From positions 1 to 10,638 of the forward strand of contig CAZWMK010000081.1 in the NCBI GenBank assembly GCA_964635065.1: a DNA stretch of 10,638 bases, read 5' to 3'. Below the pieces are notes generated by a model. The model was given only the letters and a program-made list of their open reading frames with translations. It was not told where the DNA came from and did not search any database. This stretch comes from CAZWMK01 sp964635065 (GTDB lineage: Bacteria > Pseudomonadota > Alphaproteobacteria > Sphingomonadales > Sphingomonadaceae). Positions 1-6,795 of this stretch are shown here, in pieces (the first letter of the stretch is position 1; each line of letters starts with the position of its first letter). The translations under genes and the position numbers were made by a program.

Positions 1-431
1 TCGGCACCGGCAACATCAGCTATGATCCGGCCAATCACCAGATCATGACCGACACGCGCAAGGCCAAGATCGATGGCATTGCCCGCTATATCCCGGCGCA
101 GGATGTCGAAGTCGGCAACACGACGGGCAAACTGGCCGTTGTCGGCTGGGGATCGACCTATGGCCCGATCCATCAGGCCGTGCGCCGTGCCCGCGCCAAG
201 GGGCTGGACGTCAGCCATATCCACATCCGTTATCTGTGGCCGCTGCCCGCCAACCTGGGCGACCTGCTGCGTGGTTACGACAAGGTTCTGGTGCCCGAAA
301 TGAACACCGGCCAGCTGAAGACGGTGCTGCGCGACCAGTATCTCGTTGACGCCAAGCCGCTCAACAAGGTGTCGGGCCAGCCCTTCAAGATCGCTGAAAT
401 CGAAGCCGCCATTGCGGAGATGCTCGCATGA
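1..431 (+). CDS. korA: 2-oxoacid:ferredoxin oxidoreductase alpha subunit, C-terminal part
   Basis: This is the last 142 residues of a gene cut by the window edge; the frame is open from base 3, and the Met codon at 45 is internal. The alpha subunit works with KorB to decarboxylate a 2-oxoacid, probably 2-oxoglutarate, forming the acyl-CoA and passing electrons to ferredoxin in the cytoplasm. What is visible is the C-terminal transketolase-like domain: a beta strand with VGWGSTYG, then HIRYLWPLP, and the family-typical VLVPEMNTGQL, followed by YLVDA and the GQPFKIAEI ending. These are typical of the two-subunit KorA family. The stop overlaps the korB start (ATGA), which indicates one transcript and coupled translation. 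The N-terminal gamma-type domain expected in KorA would lie outside the window. Substrate choice (2-oxoglutarate or another 2-oxoacid) cannot be settled from this fragment. Confidence 0.9.
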   Translation, partial: GTGNISYDPANHQIMTDTRKAKIDGIARYIPAQDVEVGNTTGKLAVVGWGSTYGPIHQAVRRARAKGLDVSHIHIRYLWPLPANLGDLLRGYDKVLVPEMNTGQLKTVLRDQYLVDAKPLNKVSGQPFKIAEIEAAIAEMLA

Positions 432-1459
432 ACGAGATAACCAAGCTCACGCCCGACGATTTTACCTCGGATCAGGAAGTCCGCTGGTGCCCCGGTTGCG
501 GCGACTATGCGATCCTGAAGGGTGTGCTGCGGACGCTGCCGGAAATCGGCACCCCGCCGGAAAAGACGGTGTTTGTTTCGGGCATCGGCTGTTCGAGCCG
601 CTTTCCTTATTATGTCGCGTCCTATGGCTTCCACACCATCCATGGTCGCGCGCCGTCCTTTGCGACCGGCATCAAGCTGGCGAACCCTGAACTCGATGTC
701 TGGATCGTCACGGGCGACGGCGACGGCCTCTCGATCGGTGGCAACCACATGATCCACCTGCTGCGTCGTAACCTCGATTGCCAGGTGCTCTTGTTCAACA
801 ACGAGATCTATGGGCTGACCAAGGGCCAGTATTCGCCGACCAGCAAGGTCGGCACGCGCTCGCCCTCGACCCCGTTCGGCTCGGTCGACCGCCCGGCGAA
901 CCCGTGCGGTCTGGCGCTCGGCGCAGGCGCGCGTTTCATCGCGCGCTGCATCGATACGGCGCAAAAGCAGATGCCCGACATCCTGAAGCGTGCGCACGCG
1001 CACAAGGGGACGAGCTTCGTCGAACTGTATCAGAACTGCATTGTCTATAACGACGCCGTGTTCGAGAAGTTCACCGACAAGAAGCAGGCGCCGAACACGC
1101 AGATCTGGCTCGCCCACGGCCAGCCGATGGTTTTTGCCGGCGGAACCAAGGGCCTGCGCCTCAATCGCGACGACGTACGCCTTGAAGTCGTCGAGATCGG
1201 CGAAGGCGGGCCGGAGGCGGCAGGCGTTCTGGTGCACGATGAAACCAACCGCACCATCGCGCAGCTTCTGGTCGACATGCCGTTTGGCGTGTTCCCGGTT
1301 GCGCTCGGCGTGATCTATTGCGATCCGGCGCCGTCCTATGAACAGGCCGTGGTGCAGCAGAATGCCGAACTGTCGGCAGGCAAGAAGCCCGACCTGAACG
1401 CGCTGATCCGTAAGGGTCAGGTGTGGGAAGTCGGCAAGGGCGCGCCGCACACCCTCTGA
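428..1459 (+). CDS. korB: 2-oxoacid:ferredoxin oxidoreductase beta subunit
   Basis: KorB is the thiamine-diphosphate and [4Fe-4S] subunit of the KorAB enzyme that converts 2-oxoglutarate to succinyl-CoA with reduction of ferredoxin. The protein is 343 residues, the usual length. Four cysteines match the cluster ligands of two-subunit enzymes: Cys21 and Cys24 in WCPGCGDY, Cys55 in GIGCSS and Cys204 in QNCIVYND. The diphosphate/Mg motif is at 96-125: GDGDG, then a spacer, then RRN and NNEIYGLTKGQ. A Shine-Dalgarno GGAG at 416-419 lies 8 bases before the ATG, and the start overlaps the korA stop by 4 bases. No ferredoxin, gamma or delta subunit gene follows, so the electron acceptor must be encoded elsewhere. 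A strong hairpin terminator follows the stop. Identification of the family is secure; 2-oxoglutarate as the substrate is inferred. Confidence 0.93.
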   Translation: MNEITKLTPDDFTSDQEVRWCPGCGDYAILKGVLRTLPEIGTPPEKTVFVSGIGCSSRFPYYVASYGFHTIHGRAPSFATGIKLANPELDVWIVTGDGDGLSIGGNHMIHLLRRNLDCQVLLFNNEIYGLTKGQYSPTSKVGTRSPSTPFGSVDRPANPCGLALGAGARFIARCIDTAQKQMPDILKRAHAHKGTSFVELYQNCIVYNDAVFEKFTDKKQAPNTQIWLAHGQPMVFAGGTKGLRLNRDDVRLEVVEIGEGGPEAAGVLVHDETNRTIAQLLVDMPFGVFPVALGVIYCDPAPSYEQAVVQQNAELSAGKKPDLNALIRKGQVWEVGKGAPHTL

Positions 1460-1478
1460 GGGATGGGGGCATGAGAAC

Positions 1479-1516
1479 AGAAAAAGCCGGGGCGGAAGCG
1501 TCCCGGCTTTTTTCTG
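1479..1516. terminator. Bidirectional intrinsic terminator between korB and the YibQ-like gene
   Basis: A hairpin pairs 1481-1494 with 1499-1512: five A:T pairs, GCCGGG with CCCGGC, one G:T pair, and two more G:C pairs closing a 4-base GAAG loop. A run of five A precedes it and six T follow, so either strand yields a GC-rich stem followed by a U tract. It lies in the 60-base gap between two convergent genes, so it can end both korAB transcription and the long minus-strand operon. Confidence 0.9.
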
Positions 1517-1519
1517 TCC

Positions 1520-2590
1520 CTATTGCGTCACCGCGACTGACCGGACAGGCACCAGCGTGATACCGCGCGCTGCGAGTGTTTCCTGCCACGCTGATAACCG
1601 GTCGATGGTGACAGGCAGCGCGCGGGCGTAGCCGATGGCGCGGCCCTGACGTTTCGCCATGATTTCCAGCGCCTTCAAATTGGCGTCGATGGCGGCGGGC
1701 GCGGTGTCTTCGTCGAGAAAACGGTCGTTCATGGCCGATGCTACGCCCTGCTGACGGGCAAGCCTTGTGGCAATACTGCGCCCAGACGAACGGGCATCGA
1801 CATAGGCCAGCCCCTTGGCCTTGAGTGCGCCGATCACGGGCGCCATGGCGGACTGGCTTTCGGTCAGGGCCGAACCCATCATGTTGGTGATGCCGATTTC
1901 GCTCTCCACCCGGCCCAGTGCCCAGTCGAGATGCCGAAGGTTGGTCGCGGCACTGTTGCCGGTGAGGAGCGTATGTGCACCGGGACTGAGGCGTGGATAG
2001 CTTTTCGGCTGCATCGGCACTGATACCCAGACATCATGGCCGTCGCGCTGCGCCTTGACCGACAGCGTGCGGCTGCTGTCGGCATAGGGTGAAAAAGCAA
2101 GGCTGATCGCAGCGGGCAGCCGGGCGATGGCCGTTTCCGCCGCCGGCGTATTTGGACCAAGCTCGGTCAGCATGATGGCAACCACCGGCCCTTCGGGCAG
2201 CGGCACCGGTGCGGGCGTGGGGACAGGTTCAGAAGCAGGTGCAGAAGCGGACGCGGCGGGCGTCATGGTCGCAGCACTGGCCGTCGCGGGGACGTCATCC
2301 GTGCCCAGAGGCAGAGCGGCGATGTCATCGCGAGTCTGTTGCTGGTCGAGGCGGACGAAGGCGTCCTGTGCTGTCGATGTTGGACGGGCGGGTGCATCGT
2401 GCCTGGCCGGATCGGCCAGCGGCTTCAAAAGCCCGGCAAAAAGCGAAGCGAGGCCGACAAACAAAAGGGCGAGAAAGAGACCAAGGCCGAGCCGCCGCAG
2501 CCGGGATGGCGGCGCCGTGATGTCGTCATCGACGAGAACATCGTCGCCCTGGCCGCCATCCAGACGCGGACCCGTTTCCATTCCCTGCAT
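1520..2590 (-). CDS. Divergent polysaccharide deacetylase, YibQ-like, membrane-anchored
   Basis: This 356-residue protein belongs to the divergent polysaccharide deacetylase (YibQ/DUF610) family. It has a short acidic N-terminus, one membrane segment at about 34-56, an Ala/Pro-rich linker at about 100-132, and a periplasmic catalytic-fold domain at about 136-352. Family landmarks are LAFSPYA (164-170), GHDVWVSVPMQP (184-195), the TLLTGN turn, NMMGSALTE (236-244), YVDARSSGRS (263-272), FLDED (291-295) and ITLVPVRSV near the end. The stretch that reads IDDLG in many members is here MLTELG (140-145), so the acidic pair used by NodB-type deacetylases is absent; activity on sugar substrates is doubtful. 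The ATG at 2590 has AGGACAGG about 10 bases upstream; a second ATG three codons in is less well placed. The gene starts 17 bases after ctpA and is the last gene of the minus-strand cluster. Confidence 0.88.
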   Translation of the reverse strand: MQGMETGPRLDGGQGDDVLVDDDITAPPSRLRRLGLGLFLALLFVGLASLFAGLLKPLADPARHDAPARPTSTAQDAFVRLDQQQTRDDIAALPLGTDDVPATASAATMTPAASASAPASEPVPTPAPVPLPEGPVVAIMLTELGPNTPAAETAIARLPAAISLAFSPYADSSRTLSVKAQRDGHDVWVSVPMQPKSYPRLSPGAHTLLTGNSAATNLRHLDWALGRVESEIGITNMMGSALTESQSAMAPVIGALKAKGLAYVDARSSGRSIATRLARQQGVASAMNDRFLDEDTAPAAIDANLKALEIMAKRQGRAIGYARALPVTIDRLSAWQETLAARGITLVPVRSVAVTQ

Positions 2591-2607
2591 CGCCGCGCCG
2601 CCTGTCC

Positions 2608-3948
2608 TTAACGCGCCGCAACAGCGGCGGGCTGGCTGCTGGCATCAAGGCGCGCGAGGATTTTCAGCGCGTAATCGAGCTGGAAATCCTCGATCCCGGC
2701 CTTTTGCAGCTCTTCGGGCGTCTGCTTGAAGCGCGGATCATCGGTCGGGTCTTCTTCCAGCGCACGATCGTTGGTGGTGTTCTGGTTACGCAGATGGCGG
2801 CGCAGGTCACTTTCGCGCAGCACCGGACGGTCCTTGTAGTTGGGATCGGACAGTTGCGGTACGGTGATATCCGGCTCGATCCCCGCTTCCTGAACCGAAC
2901 GGCCCGACGGCGTGTAATAGCGTGCCGTGGTCAGCCTGAGCGCCGTATCGCTTGACAGCTGAATCAGCGATTGCACCGAACCCTTGCCAAAGCTGCGTGC
3001 GCCAATCACGAGCCCGCGGCGATGATCCTGCAACGCGCCCGCGACGATTTCAGCGGCCGATGCCGAACCGGAGTCAACGAGAACGACGATCGGCTTGCCT
3101 TTGGCCAGATCGCCCTTGCGTGCGAAATAGCGTTCGATGTCGTTCTTTTCGCGCCCGCGCTGCGACACGATTTCCCCGCGCTCCAGGAAGGCATCCGACA
3201 CTTCGATCGCCTGATCGAGAAGGCCGCCGGGATTGGACCGCAAATCGAGGACATAGCCCTGAAGGCCGGGGCCGATCTGCTTTTGCAGGGCGGTCACGGC
3301 ATCGCGCGTCGCTTCGCCCGTCTGTTTATTGAACGAGGCAATGCGGATGACCCCGACCATGGCGCGCGCTTCGTATTTGACCGGTTTGATCTGGATGATT
3401 TCACGGGTCAGTTCGAAATCGAGCGGCTTTTTTTCGCCCTCGCGCACGATGGTCAGCTTGATTTTGGTAGCGGGTGCGCCGCGCATGCGGTCGACAGCCT
3501 CGTTCAGCGACATGCCGTAAACCAGTTCGCCATCAAGATGGGTGATATAATCGCCCGCCTTGATCCCGGCGCGTGCGGCGGGCGTGTCGTCGGTGGGCGC
3601 GATGACCTTGACCGCGCCATCTTCCATCGTCACCGACAGGCCAAGGCCGCCATAGGCGCCGTCGGTTTGGGTGCGCATGTTTTCAAAGTCGCGTTCGTCA
3701 AGGAAATTGGAATGGGGATCAAGGCTGGTCAGCATGCCGTTGATCGCGCCTTGCATCAGTGTCTTGTCGTCGACCTTTTCCACATATTCGGCACGCACGC
3801 GCTCGAAGACATCCATGAACTGGTCAAGCTGACGCAGCGTTTCCGCTTCGCTGGGCGTCTCTTCCTTGGCGGGCTGGACTGCCGTCAGCGCCGGCAGCAG
3901 CAAAACGGCCGCAGCAGGCATGACAAAGCGGGAAAGACGGCGCGACAT
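2608..3948 (-). CDS. ctpA: C-terminal processing peptidase, S41 family
   Basis: This is an exported serine protease that trims or degrades periplasmic proteins, often cell-wall hydrolases or their regulators. The 446-residue product has a signal peptide at about 1-24 (MSRRLSRF, then a hydrophobic stretch), an N-terminal helical region with LTSLDPHSNFLD, a PDZ domain at about 95-175 (YGGLGLSVT; PAARAGIKAGDYI), and the S41 catalytic core at about 195-365. By alignment with the Prc/CtpB motifs, the catalytic Ser is S297 in SGSASAAE and the general base is K322 in SFGKGSVQ, with Q326 completing the set. GYVLDLRSNPGG (231-242) is the substrate-binding strand region. I chose the ATG at 3946-3948 because GAGGAG lies 9 bases upstream and a signal peptide follows directly. 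An in-frame ATG at 4017 would add 23 residues ahead of the signal peptide and is unlikely. The gene lies between the EnvC-like and YibQ-like genes. Confidence 0.94.
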   Translation of the reverse strand: MSRRLSRFVMPAAAVLLLPALTAVQPAKEETPSEAETLRQLDQFMDVFERVRAEYVEKVDDKTLMQGAINGMLTSLDPHSNFLDERDFENMRTQTDGAYGGLGLSVTMEDGAVKVIAPTDDTPAARAGIKAGDYITHLDGELVYGMSLNEAVDRMRGAPATKIKLTIVREGEKKPLDFELTREIIQIKPVKYEARAMVGVIRIASFNKQTGEATRDAVTALQKQIGPGLQGYVLDLRSNPGGLLDQAIEVSDAFLERGEIVSQRGREKNDIERYFARKGDLAKGKPIVVLVDSGSASAAEIVAGALQDHRRGLVIGARSFGKGSVQSLIQLSSDTALRLTTARYYTPSGRSVQEAGIEPDITVPQLSDPNYKDRPVLRESDLRRHLRNQNTTNDRALEEDPTDDPRFKQTPEELQKAGIEDFQLDYALKILARLDASSQPAAVAAR

Positions 3949-3957
3949 GCAAAGAAA

Positions 3958-3963
3958 CTCCTC
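3958..3963 (-). promoter_or_regulatory. Ribosome binding site that sets the ctpA start
   Basis: Read on the minus strand this is GAGGAG within GGGTGAGGAG, separated by 9 bases from the ATG at 3946-3948. It is the strongest Shine-Dalgarno I see in the cluster. It supports the shorter ctpA reading frame over the one beginning at 4017, whose coding sequence would run through this site. Confidence 0.8.
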
Positions 3964-4051
3964 ACCCAAAGGCCATATGGATAGTGCCAGATATGCCCTT
4001 TCTTTCACTGCGCGCACATGGCGATTTGTGCAAGAGCATCATGCACCGAAA

Positions 4052-4070
4052 ACACGCTTAACCGGCGTGT
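4052..4070 (-). terminator. Possible weak terminator or attenuator at the end of the EnvC-like gene
   Basis: An inverted repeat of six bases, ACACGC and GCGTGT, encloses a 7-base loop that contains the TAA stop of the EnvC-like gene. On the minus strand the stem runs directly into GTTTTC, a short T run. The stem is short and the T tract is poor, so termination would be partial at best. The 109-base gap before ctpA is the longest in this part of the cluster, which makes a transcript boundary here possible. Confidence 0.35.
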
Positions 4071-5323
4071 CCGGCGCTGACATAGGGCATGGGGTTGACC
4101 GGTTCGCCGTTGCGGCGGACTTCAAGATAGATCTCCGGCGTGCCATCTTCGCCGGGGGCGGCATGACCGATGGGTTCGCCGCCCGCGATGTCATCGCCGG
4201 TTGCGACAGTCATGTCGCCCAGACCCGCGACAAGACTCATCAGCATGTCGTCATGTTCGATGATGACGATCCGGCCATAGGTGCGAAACGGCCCGGCAAA
4301 GGCGATGCGCCCCTTGGCTGGCGCCACGACCTGCGCCCCTTCGCGCACGGCAAAGGTCAGCCCCTTGGCCTTGAGACCGAGCGTATTTGTCGCGCCCCAG
4401 CCGGTCGCCAGTCGCCCCTCGACCGGCAGGCGCAGTTGCAGGCTGGGCAGCGGCGGTGCTGCGGCCAGAATTGGCGGCGGCTGGCTTGGTCCGACACCCT
4501 GCGTCAGTCCTGCCGGACGCAGTTGCGGTCCGGGCAGCCGCGCGAGCGTGGCGCGTAGCCGTGCCTGATCGCCAAGACTGGCGATGAGGGCGCGCAGATC
4601 GCCCGCTTGCAGGGCAAGCCCGGATGCCCGGTCGGCTTCCAGATCAGCTTTCGCCAGAAGCGCATTTTGGGCCTCGCGGTTCTTTTGTTCGAGCGTTGCA
4701 AGCGTCTTGCGTTCCCGGTCCATCTGCAACAGCGTCGCCGACAGTTGCGCCCGTTCGTCGCGCAGCATGGCGCGGGTGCGATTGGCCTTCGCGATATCGG
4801 CACGCAGGCGGGCGGTGCGGCGGTCGATGACCGGGCGCAGCATGTCCATGACCGCGCGGGTGCGGGCTGTCGTCAGTGCGCTTTCCGGCTGGGCGAGCAT
4901 CAACAGGGCGGGCCGCCGCGCCATGGTTTGCAGTGAGGCAAGCAGGCGCGTGATTTCCGCTTGCTGTTCGGCCAGCGCGCGCCGTTCCGCGGCCCGGATG
5001 CGGTCGAGCCGGGCGATGCGCGCTTCAAGCCCGGTGGCGGCGCGTTCGGCTTTCTGGATGCGTGCAGCGACGGCAATGCGCGCGGCGCGGTTTTCGTCTG
5101 CCGCCTGTGCGCGTGCGCGCGCTTCGGCCTCGAAACGCGCCTTTCTGGCTATGGCGTCGCGTGCTTTGGTTTCGACGGTTGCAAGGCGGTCGGCGGCCGT
5201 GTCGGCCATGGCGGGGGCGGAAAGCAGCAAGGCAAGGGCAAGGCAAGGGACAATGCCAAGGCCGGGGCCGGCGCCAGGGATCAACCGGTTATGCCTTCCT
5301 GCCATGCCGCCCGCGCCTGCCAT
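4058..5323 (-). CDS. EnvC-like murein hydrolase activator with degenerate LytM (M23) domain
   Basis: The 421-residue exported protein resembles EnvC, which activates N-acetylmuramoyl-L-alanine amidases at the division septum. It has a signal peptide ending near AMA-D at 38-41, an Ala/Arg/Glu-rich coiled coil at about 42-130 and again at 165-255, a Pro-rich link at about 265-300, and a C-terminal LytM/M23 domain at about 300-416. In the LytM domain the fold motifs remain (VAPAKGRIAFAGPF, YGRIVIIEHDD, GEPIG, EVRRNGEPVNP). The zinc ligands of active M23 peptidases are missing: the first His...Asp motif reads AKGLTF, the YAHL-type motif reads VAGL, and the final HxH reads IYL. It is therefore very probably a non-catalytic activator. 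The ATG at 5323 directly follows the rlmH TGA (TGAATG) with GAGGGG just upstream; Met7 is an alternative start. Its partner amidase is not in the window. Confidence 0.87.
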   Translation of the reverse strand: MAGAGGMAGRHNRLIPGAGPGLGIVPCLALALLLSAPAMADTAADRLATVETKARDAIARKARFEAEARARAQAADENRAARIAVAARIQKAERAATGLEARIARLDRIRAAERRALAEQQAEITRLLASLQTMARRPALLMLAQPESALTTARTRAVMDMLRPVIDRRTARLRADIAKANRTRAMLRDERAQLSATLLQMDRERKTLATLEQKNREAQNALLAKADLEADRASGLALQAGDLRALIASLGDQARLRATLARLPGPQLRPAGLTQGVGPSQPPPILAAAPPLPSLQLRLPVEGRLATGWGATNTLGLKAKGLTFAVREGAQVVAPAKGRIAFAGPFRTYGRIVIIEHDDMLMSLVAGLGDMTVATGDDIAGGEPIGHAAPGEDGTPEIYLEVRRNGEPVNPMPYVSAGHAG

Positions 5324-5749
5324 TCACCCCTCGCGATGATAGGGGTGGTTGGCGATGATCGCGGTCGCACGGTAAAGCTGTTCAGCCAGCATGGCACGGA
5401 CCAGGATGTGCGGCCAGGTTGCAGGGCCAAAGGATAAAAGCATGTCTGCTTTGGCGCGGACGCTGTCGTCATGGCCGTCGGCGGCGCCGATCAGGAAACG
5501 CGCTTCCCTTGTGCCGTCATCGCGCCAGCGCCGCAGCTTGTCGGCAAAGGCCAGCGAAGAGAGCGCGGGTCCGCGTTCGTCCAGCACGACGGTCACGGCA
5601 GGACTGGGCAGGGGCGGGACCTTTCCCGGCCCCTGATCAGGCAGTTCGGTGATGGCCGTGGGCCAGCCTATGCGCGCCATGTATCGGTTAACGAGCGCGG
5701 CTTCGGGGCTGTGCCCGATCTTGCCGCGCGCGACGATGTGCAGTTTCAA
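5324..5749 (-). CDS. rlmH: 23S rRNA (pseudouridine1915-N3)-methyltransferase RlmH
   Basis: RlmH methylates pseudouridine 1915 in helix 69 of 23S rRNA on assembled 70S ribosomes, using S-adenosylmethionine; it is a small SPOUT-class enzyme that acts as a dimer. The 141-residue protein is close to the usual length. Landmarks are the N-terminal MKLHIVARGKI, VLDERG (55-60), the SAM-knot FLIGAADGH (85-93), TWPHILVRAMLAEQLYRA (111-128) and the C-terminal HPYHRE (135-140). The start codon is TTG at 5747-5749, directly after the rsfS TGA; no in-frame ATG gives the conserved N-terminus, and the TTG start fits the family exactly. Coupling to rsfS is therefore likely. It is followed immediately by the EnvC-like gene. 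Confidence 0.95.
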   Translation of the reverse strand: MKLHIVARGKIGHSPEAALVNRYMARIGWPTAITELPDQGPGKVPPLPSPAVTVVLDERGPALSSLAFADKLRRWRDDGTREARFLIGAADGHDDSVRAKADMLLSFGPATWPHILVRAMLAEQLYRATAIIANHPYHREG

Positions 5750-6169
5750 TCAGGCCTGCGCGGGCTGGGCGGGCGTCTTTTCGGTATCGCCGTCGAAAGC
5801 CCACATTTTTTCGAGATTGTAGAAGCTGCGCACTTCCGGGCGGAACAGGTGGATGATGACATCCTGCGCATCGACCAGCACCCAGTCGGCGGTGGCCAGA
5901 CCCTCGATGCGGACGTTGCGCCCCATTTCTTCCTTGATGCGCGCCGCCAGCTTCTGTGCCATCGACGCGACCTGACGGGTCGAGCGGCCAGACGCGATGA
6001 TCATGTGATCGGCAATGGTGGTCTTGCCGGTCAGGGGAATGTCGATGACGTCGAGCGCCTGATCGTCGTCAAGCGATTGCAGCACCAGTTGGTGAAGCTT
6101 TTCAACCTGGTCGGCACTGGCCTTCGGGCCTTGTGCAGATGGGGAAGCGGGCAAAAGCGGGTCCTTCAT
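5750..6169 (-). CDS. rsfS: Ribosome silencing factor RsfS
   Basis: RsfS (RsfA/Iojap family) binds ribosomal protein L14 (uL14) on the 50S subunit and blocks joining with 30S, lowering translation during starvation or stationary phase. The 139-residue protein has a variable N-terminal tail (about 1-20), then the conserved domain with LDVIDIPLTGKTTIADHMII (39-58), GRSTRQV (61-67) and WVLVDAQDVIIHLF followed by RPEVRSFYNLEKMW (96-123). A short Ala/Pro/Gln tail ends the protein. The ATG overlaps the nadD stop by 4 bases (ATGA), with no clear Shine-Dalgarno of its own, so reinitiation after nadD is likely. nadD-rsfS-rlmH is a widely conserved order. Confidence 0.95.
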   Translation of the reverse strand: MKDPLLPASPSAQGPKASADQVEKLHQLVLQSLDDDQALDVIDIPLTGKTTIADHMIIASGRSTRQVASMAQKLAARIKEEMGRNVRIEGLATADWVLVDAQDVIIHLFRPEVRSFYNLEKMWAFDGDTEKTPAQPAQA

Positions 6170-6795
6170 TGGCGCGCGATTCCGGACGGGGCCGGGACAG
6201 CGCGCTGTTTCAAATATTGCGCCGCCCAGTCGGGATTGCGGGCGCGCAGGGCAGTGGCGGCGGTGGCATCAAGCGGCAGGGGCAGGAAGACCCATGCCGG
6301 CAAGGCCCATTCAGTCCAATGCCCGGCGCGCGCAGCTTCCTTGCGGAATCGGCGCAGCCAGCCGACGGACGGAGCCGTCAAGCTTTCGCCAATGTAATGT
6401 GGCCGGGCGAGAACGGCAATCGGCATGGTGCGCGCAATGTTGCGCCACTGCTGCCAGCGGTGGAATTGCGCGAGATTGTCGGCGCCCATCAGCCAGATGA
6501 ACCGGTGCTGGGGGAAACGCCGTTTCAGGGCTTTCAGCGTATCGATGGTGTAACGCGTGCCAAGCTGGCTTTCGAGCGCCAGCGGACGGATGCGCGGGTG
6601 GCGCGCCACGGCCCGCGCAGAACGCAGGCGGGCAGATAGCGGCGCCATGTCTGCCCGGTCTTTCAACGGGTTGCCGGGGCTGACCAGCCACCAGACAGCA
6701 TCAAGCCCCAGCCGCTTCATCGCCCAGAGGCTGATGTGGCGGTGCCCCCTGTGCGCGGGGTTGAAGCTGCCGCCCAGCAGGCCGATGCGGGCCAT
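6166..6795 (-). CDS. nadD: Nicotinate-nucleotide adenylyltransferase
   Basis: NadD transfers AMP from ATP to nicotinate mononucleotide, forming deamido-NAD in the cytoplasm, a step shared by de novo and salvage NAD synthesis. The 209-residue protein begins with the nucleotidyltransferase signature GGSFNPAHRGH (8-18), including the T/HxGH-type histidines. It continues with SPGNPLK (39-45), GTRYTIDTL (79-87) and MGADNLAQFHRW (103-114), all typical of NadD. The C-terminal ISSTxIR motif that contacts ATP appears in altered form as AATALR (179-184). The start overlaps the proA stop by one base (TGATG) and the stop overlaps rsfS by 4. A C-terminal tail of about 20 residues is unconserved. Identification is firm. 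Confidence 0.94.
   Translation of the reverse strand: MARIGLLGGSFNPAHRGHRHISLWAMKRLGLDAVWWLVSPGNPLKDRADMAPLSARLRSARAVARHPRIRPLALESQLGTRYTIDTLKALKRRFPQHRFIWLMGADNLAQFHRWQQWRNIARTMPIAVLARPHYIGESLTAPSVGWLRRFRKEAARAGHWTEWALPAWVFLPLPLDATAATALRARNPDWAAQYLKQRAVPAPSGIARQ

Noticed and set aside
275..1450. Long minus-strand open frame (391 codons) opposite korAB
   Set aside because: It is antisense to two securely identified genes, has low-complexity Arg/Ala-rich content and no recognisable motif; a GC-rich codon-bias shadow.
2210..2290. Ala/Pro codon-rich stretch that looks repetitive
   Set aside because: It encodes the flexible Ala/Pro linker of the YibQ-like protein and has no regular repeat unit.
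2971..3984. Plus-strand open frame (337 codons) opposite ctpA
   Set aside because: Antisense shadow of the S41 protease; no motif or ribosome binding site that would support it.
3949..4017. 23-codon N-terminal extension of ctpA from an upstream ATG
   Set aside because: It would place a polar stretch ahead of a good signal peptide and run through the GAGGAG ribosome binding site that fits the downstream ATG.
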